DNA of 8,225 bases, from positions 484,199 to 492,423 of the forward strand of contig CP070819.1 in assembly GCA_020344295.1 (NCBI GenBank), read 5' to 3'. The first letter of the stretch is position 1; every line of letters begins with the position of its first letter. Below the pieces are notes generated by a model. The model was given only the letters and a program-made list of their open reading frames with translations. It was not told the origin of the DNA and did not search any database. Origin of the DNA: Dehalococcoidia bacterium (GTDB taxonomy: Bacteria; Chloroflexota; Dehalococcoidia; SZUA-161). The translations under genes were made by a program, and so were the position numbers. This document shows, in pieces, positions 5,220-8,225 of this stretch.

Positions 5220-7536
5220 CCTCCGTACCCGTATCCTCGCTGCTGTTAATGACACACCTGCCGCCTACTACCTCGGCGTAGTCTTGCATCATAAGTATCC
5301 CTAGTCCGATAGGAGCTTTACTCAGGTCGAATCCCTTGCCGTCGTTTCTTACTGTAAGGTCGAGATTCCCTTCGGCTGACAATCGAAGCCCGATGTTCAC
5401 CCTGCTGGCCTTTGCGTGTTTTACGGCGTTGGTCAAAGCCTCCTCAGCTATGCGATACGCTGCCAGCCTTACTTGCTCGAGGATCAATCTGGGGTCAGAC
5501 CGCTCCTTTTGGACAAGCTCCTCATCCAAACTCATCTCGACCGCAATGGCAGCTTCGAACTGATCTCCCAGAGACTGCAGCGCCGCAACCAGCCCTCTTC
5601 GCAGGATAGAGGGGTAAAGGCGGTGGCTGATGGAGCGCACCTCGCTTTCCAGCAATTCCGACAGTTTCTGGCGGAGATCACCTATCTCAACGGCTAATGC
5701 GTCTGTTGGAGCCACCTGCTCCAACTCGGTTAGCCGGTGCAGAAGAATAATCAGTCTGTTCTGCACCGAGCCGTGGATCTGCTGAGCGATATCTCTTCGT
5801 ACGGATTCCTGCACTGCTACCATCCGCTGCCGTGATCGCTGCAGTTCCTCTGCCCTTGCCAGCGCAGCCGCGTGCTCAACCCGTTCCTCCTCTGCCAGCT
5901 TGCGTTCGGTAACGTCACGAAAATTGGCAAGGATACCGCCGACAACTGGATCGTCAAGGAAATTACGCACCATAACCTCGAGCGTGTGCCAGGACCCATC
6001 TCTGTGTTGTGCACGGAATTCTCCCTGATATGTGGACCCCGGATTGCGGATAAGCTCTGCAAAGCCTGCTGCTACTTTTGAGTAATCATCGGGATGAACA
6101 AAAGAGAGCGAGTTCTTGCCAGCATGCTCTTCCGGTTTATACCCCAGTACACGTTCTATAGATGGGCTCTGGTATAGGATATTTCCGTCCCTGTCGAGAA
6201 TCGATACATCGTCCAGAGAGTTTTCGATCATTATCCGGAAGTGTTCCTCTCTCAGTTTCAAAGCCTCCTCAGCCTTTACTCGCTGGGTGACATCGCGGTA
6301 GTTGATGACAATGCCATTCACAGTGGGATCATGAAGTAGGTTGTTGGCAGTGGCTTCTAATATGTGCCATGTGCCGTCCTTGTGCAGGAAACGAACCGAT
6401 GCCGGTACAGGTTGGGCGGTATGTTTCCTTAGAGCCTTGAAAGCCTTAACGGCACGCTGTACATCGTCCGGATGAATAAACTCAAGCGAGTTTTTCCCGA
6501 TAAGTTCACCTAGCTCATAGCCGAGTAAACGTTCAGCAGACGGGCTCTCATAGCGTATAGTCCAGTCCTCATTTAGTATTGCTATGCCTTCCAGTGAGTT
6601 CTCGATCAGCGCTCTGAAATGTTCCTCCCTCTCCCTAAGGGCCTCCTCAGCTTGCTTGCGCTCGCTGATGTCGCGAGCGTTGATGACGATACCCGCTACT
6701 GTGGGATCATGGACAAGGTTATTTGCGATGCCTTCAAGTACTCGGTACGAGCCGTTTTTATGCCGGAAGCGTACTTCAATTGATACTGTTTGTCCCGGAT
6801 GTTGAGCAAGGATGTCGTAGTTGCGGCTGATATAGTCAACATCTTCGGGTGACAGGTAATCAAGAGCGTTTTTACCGATTAGTTCCTTTGGTTTGTGTCC
6901 GAGTATTCGTTCCACCGAGGGGCTTACGTACCGAATGGTCTGATCGGCGTTCATGATCACGCTGATATCAAGGGAGTTATCGATTAATACCCGGAAGTTC
7001 TCCTCCCTCTCCTTCAGCGTTTCCTCAGCCCGTTTACGCTCCGTGATGTCTCTCATCACAGCAACCAGCGTCCTTGGCTTGCCCTGAGCATCCCTTATGA
7101 CTGAAGCCGCAAAGCTGATGGCGATTTCCTCACCGTCTTTGGTCACTGCACCGATGTCGATATGTTCGGCACTGCCCTTATCTATCAGATCCTGCAAGAT
7201 TTCCAGCGCCCGTGCTTTATCTTTAGATCCGCGATATGTTGGCAGTGCCAGGGCTGATCTACCTACCAGTTCGTCGGCTCGATATCCAAAAAGTCTCTCG
7301 AATGCTTTGTTGGCATAAAGTACTTTGCCTGCCATATCCACCAGCATGACGCCGTCCGGCATCTCGTCGACAGCAGCCGATGTCTCAAGCTCGCCCTTTA
7401 ACCATGCTTCCGCTGACCATACCTTGGCGGGCTCTGTCTGCTCCAGCTCTGCTACGCGCTTATGCAGGGCTTCGAGTTCCTGTATGAGCTGCCTCTTGGT
7501 CTTCTCTTCGTGTCTCTTTCTTGATTCCATAGACAT
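5152..7536 (-). CDS. Soluble sensor histidine kinase: four PAS domains + HisKA_3 + HATPase_c
   Basis: A 794-residue cytoplasmic kinase with no signal peptide or membrane segment. An N-terminal coiled coil (about 5-35) leads to PAS1 (about 52-165), followed by PAS2, PAS3 and PAS4 (about 176-301, 302-427 and 428-548), each opening with an EREEHFRxLIENSL-like motif and closing with RDxxxRKxAEE. The dimerisation region has the phosphoacceptor His588 in DIAQQIHGSVQ, followed by HRLYPSILRRGLVAAL. The ATPase has the N box EEALTNAVKH (Asn703), RNDGKGF and GLGILMM. This is the NarL-type kinase class, matching the NarL regulator encoded opposite. The usual acidic residue after the histidine is glycine. 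ATG 7536 is chosen because GGAG (7543-7546) lies six bases upstream. The alternative TTG at 7557 has no such support and sits next to the predicted -10. PAS ligands cannot be inferred. Confidence 0.93.
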   Translation of the reverse strand: MSMESRKRHEEKTKRQLIQELEALHKRVAELEQTEPAKVWSAEAWLKGELETSAAVDEMPDGVMLVDMAGKVLYANKAFERLFGYRADELVGRSALALPTYRGSKDKARALEILQDLIDKGSAEHIDIGAVTKDGEEIAISFAASVIRDAQGKPRTLVAVMRDITERKRAEETLKEREENFRVLIDNSLDISVIMNADQTIRYVSPSVERILGHKPKELIGKNALDYLSPEDVDYISRNYDILAQHPGQTVSIEVRFRHKNGSYRVLEGIANNLVHDPTVAGIVINARDISERKQAEEALREREEHFRALIENSLEGIAILNEDWTIRYESPSAERLLGYELGELIGKNSLEFIHPDDVQRAVKAFKALRKHTAQPVPASVRFLHKDGTWHILEATANNLLHDPTVNGIVINYRDVTQRVKAEEALKLREEHFRIMIENSLDDVSILDRDGNILYQSPSIERVLGYKPEEHAGKNSLSFVHPDDYSKVAAGFAELIRNPGSTYQGEFRAQHRDGSWHTLEVMVRNFLDDPVVGGILANFRDVTERKLAEEERVEHAAALARAEELQRSRQRMVAVQESVRRDIAQQIHGSVQNRLIILLHRLTELEQVAPTDALAVEIGDLRQKLSELLESEVRSISHRLYPSILRRGLVAALQSLGDQFEAAIAVEMSLDEELVQKERSDPRLILEQVRLAAYRIAEEALTNAVKHAKASRVNIGLRLSAEGNLDLTVRNDGKGFDLSKAPIGLGILMMQDYAEVVGGRCVINSSEDTGTEVIASLPLSGPGEEHPEISSSLE
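5893..7011 (-). repeat. Three tandem PAS-encoding units of 378 bp
   Basis: Units at about 6634-7011, 6256-6633 and 5893-6255 (last one shorter) repeat at a 126-codon period. Each begins with a REExFRxLIxNSL segment and carries a YxSPSxERxLGYxxxEL block and an HDPTVxGIVIN- or DDPVVGGILAN-like block. Related DNA is visible at matching points, for example GAGTT(T/A/C)TCGAT near 6219, 6597 and 6975 on the plus strand. PAS1 is clearly more divergent, so the three look like later internal duplications. Confidence 0.8.
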
Positions 7537-7557
7537 TTGAAGCTCCAGGCAGCGCAA

Positions 7558-7586
7558 ATCATATCAGAAACGTTGTAGTGGCGCAA
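7558..7586 (-). promoter_or_regulatory. Candidate sigma70 promoter for the PAS kinase
   Basis: On the minus strand TTGCGC (7581-7586) and TATGAT (7558-7563) are spaced by 17 bases. The -10 has one mismatch and the -35 is weaker. The start would fall near 7551, leaving about 15 bases before the ATG at 7536, just enough for the GGAG site. A short inverted repeat, CGTTG (7571-7575) with CAACG (7584-7588), overlaps it. Confidence 0.4.
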
Positions 7587-7658
7587 CGAGACGGCCGGAA
7601 CAGATAGGCATGATAGGTCGATTGAGTTAGTCTATATACTGGACAAGGGCAAGCACCA

Positions 7659-7687
7659 TTGACTTTCGCCTACTAGCTCCATAGAAT
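7659..7687 (+). promoter_or_regulatory. Near-consensus sigma70 promoter for the acyl-CoA synthetase gene
   Basis: TTGACT (7659-7664) and TAGAAT (7682-7687) are separated by exactly 17 bases, with one mismatch in each hexamer. Transcription would begin near 7694, giving a leader of about 46 bases. It is divergent from the kinase promoter in a 182-base spacer. Confidence 0.6.
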
Positions 7688-7739
7688 CACCGTCGTTGGC
7701 AGCGGAGGATTGATAGGTAGCTTTTATAGGAGAGACAGC

Positions 7740-8225
7740 ATGGATTTGCGTAACAGAGGTAGTCTATCTGCTTTTTTTAAACCTGAGAGCGTAGCTGTCA
7801 TGGGTTCATTGCGGGAGGTGCCAGGTACAGCATACTGGGTGATCCATAACATGCGCCGCTTCGGTTTCGCGGGTGCTATATACCCCATCAATCCCAATCC
7901 GTCCGATTATGGAGAGGTCTTCGGCTCGAGAGTGTATGCCACTGTCGAGGAAGTGGAGCAGCCTATCGACCTAGCCGCTATCATCACCCCACCAGCGACT
8001 ATCCCGGACCTGGTTGAGCAGTGTGCCAACAGAGGAGTCAAGGCCGCTATTGTCATGTCTGAGGGTTTCGCCGAGTCAGGTGAACAAGGTGCTGATCTCC
8101 AGCAGCGCCTTACAGGCATCGCTCGCCGTACCGGGATTCGCATCATGGGCCCTAATACATATGGAGTGGCCAATAGCTCTAATGGTTTGGTGACTACACC
8201 TCCGATGACAGATGTTAGTGCGATC
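7740..8225 (+). CDS. Acyl-CoA synthetase (NDP-forming) / acetate-CoA ligase (ADP-forming) family, N-terminal part
   Basis: The first 162 residues are present and the frame is open to the window edge. The start FFKPESVAVMGSLREVPGTA, followed by NMRRFGFAGAIYPINPN, is the CoA-binding Rossmann domain that opens this family. IITPPATIPDLVEQC, AAIVMSEGFAESG and GIRIMGPNTYGVAN continue it in the expected order; the last corresponds to GPNCxG of relatives. These enzymes interconvert acyl-CoA and acid with ATP or GTP formation through a phosphohistidine that would lie beyond the window. Whether the ATP-grasp domain is fused cannot be seen. The ATG is preceded by AGGAGAG (7728-7734) five bases upstream. 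It has its own promoter and may share the acyl-CoA role of the leftward thiolase operon. The acyl substrate is unknown. Confidence 0.88.
   Translation, partial: MDLRNRGSLSAFFKPESVAVMGSLREVPGTAYWVIHNMRRFGFAGAIYPINPNPSDYGEVFGSRVYATVEEVEQPIDLAAIITPPATIPDLVEQCANRGVKAAIVMSEGFAESGEQGADLQQRLTGIARRTGIRIMGPNTYGVANSSNGLVTTPPMTDVSAI

Noticed and set aside
7557..7557. TTG at 7557 as the start of the PAS kinase
   Set aside because: The ATG at 7536 has a properly spaced GGAG, while the TTG lies next to the predicted -10 element, and the extra seven residues add nothing recognisable.
7611..7718. TGATAGGT repeated at 7611 and 7711 in the divergent spacer
   Set aside because: Two copies of an 8-base word 100 bases apart, without symmetry or a clear relation to both promoters, are too weak to call an operator.

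Overview
The window looks bacterial: compact, moderately GC-rich DNA with strong Shine-Dalgarno sites, sigma70-like promoters and a large cytoplasmic PAS histidine kinase. The combination of SCP2-type thiolases with DUF35 partners, an HMG-CoA-synthase-like protein, a kinase with an 'HG' phosphoacceptor motif and an NDP-forming acyl-CoA synthetase reminds me of anaerobic Chloroflexota (Dehalococcoidia-like) genomes. That placement is from recollection of families only and is tentative.

Left half (1-3809, minus strand): one compact operon, read right to left. It encodes an HMG-CoA-synthase-like/KAS III-like protein (2736-3809), a DUF35 zinc-ribbon/OB-fold domain (2361-2735), an SCP2-type thiolase (1179-2348), a second DUF35 protein (735-1136) and a second thiolase that runs off the left edge (1-730). 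The set resembles thiolase + DUF35 assemblies (archaeal thiolase/HMGCS/DUF35, BbsAB, Ltp2-ChsH2), so an acyl-CoA C-C bond forming or cleaving complex is likely. The HMGS-like ORF and the first DUF35 domain are in one frame, separated only by a single TAG codon. The DUF35 part has no credible start upstream of its zinc ribbon. This looks like a normally fused protein cut by an amber codon. The HMGS-like part also seems to lack all three catalytic residues of true HMG-CoA synthase.

Middle (3810-7557): a 276-bp divergent regulatory region, then two plus-strand response-regulator genes: a NarL/FixJ type with a LuxR helix-turn-helix (4086-4748) and a stand-alone receiver (4848-5219). Converging on them is a 794-residue soluble sensor kinase (5152-7536, minus) with four PAS domains, three of them a 126-residue tandem repeat, and a HisKA_3/HATPase core. 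The kinase and receiver genes overlap tail to tail by 68 bp. One kinase with two regulators suggests a branched signalling module, and its position beside the thiolase operon suggests it may control acyl-CoA metabolism.

Right edge (7558-8225): a divergent promoter region, with a near-consensus sigma70 promoter for the rightward gene, then the start of an acyl-CoA synthetase of the NDP-forming (acetate-CoA ligase, ADP-forming) family, which runs off the window. No tRNA, rRNA, CRISPR array, insertion sequence or clear rho-independent terminator was seen. No gene-free stretch exceeds 300 bases.
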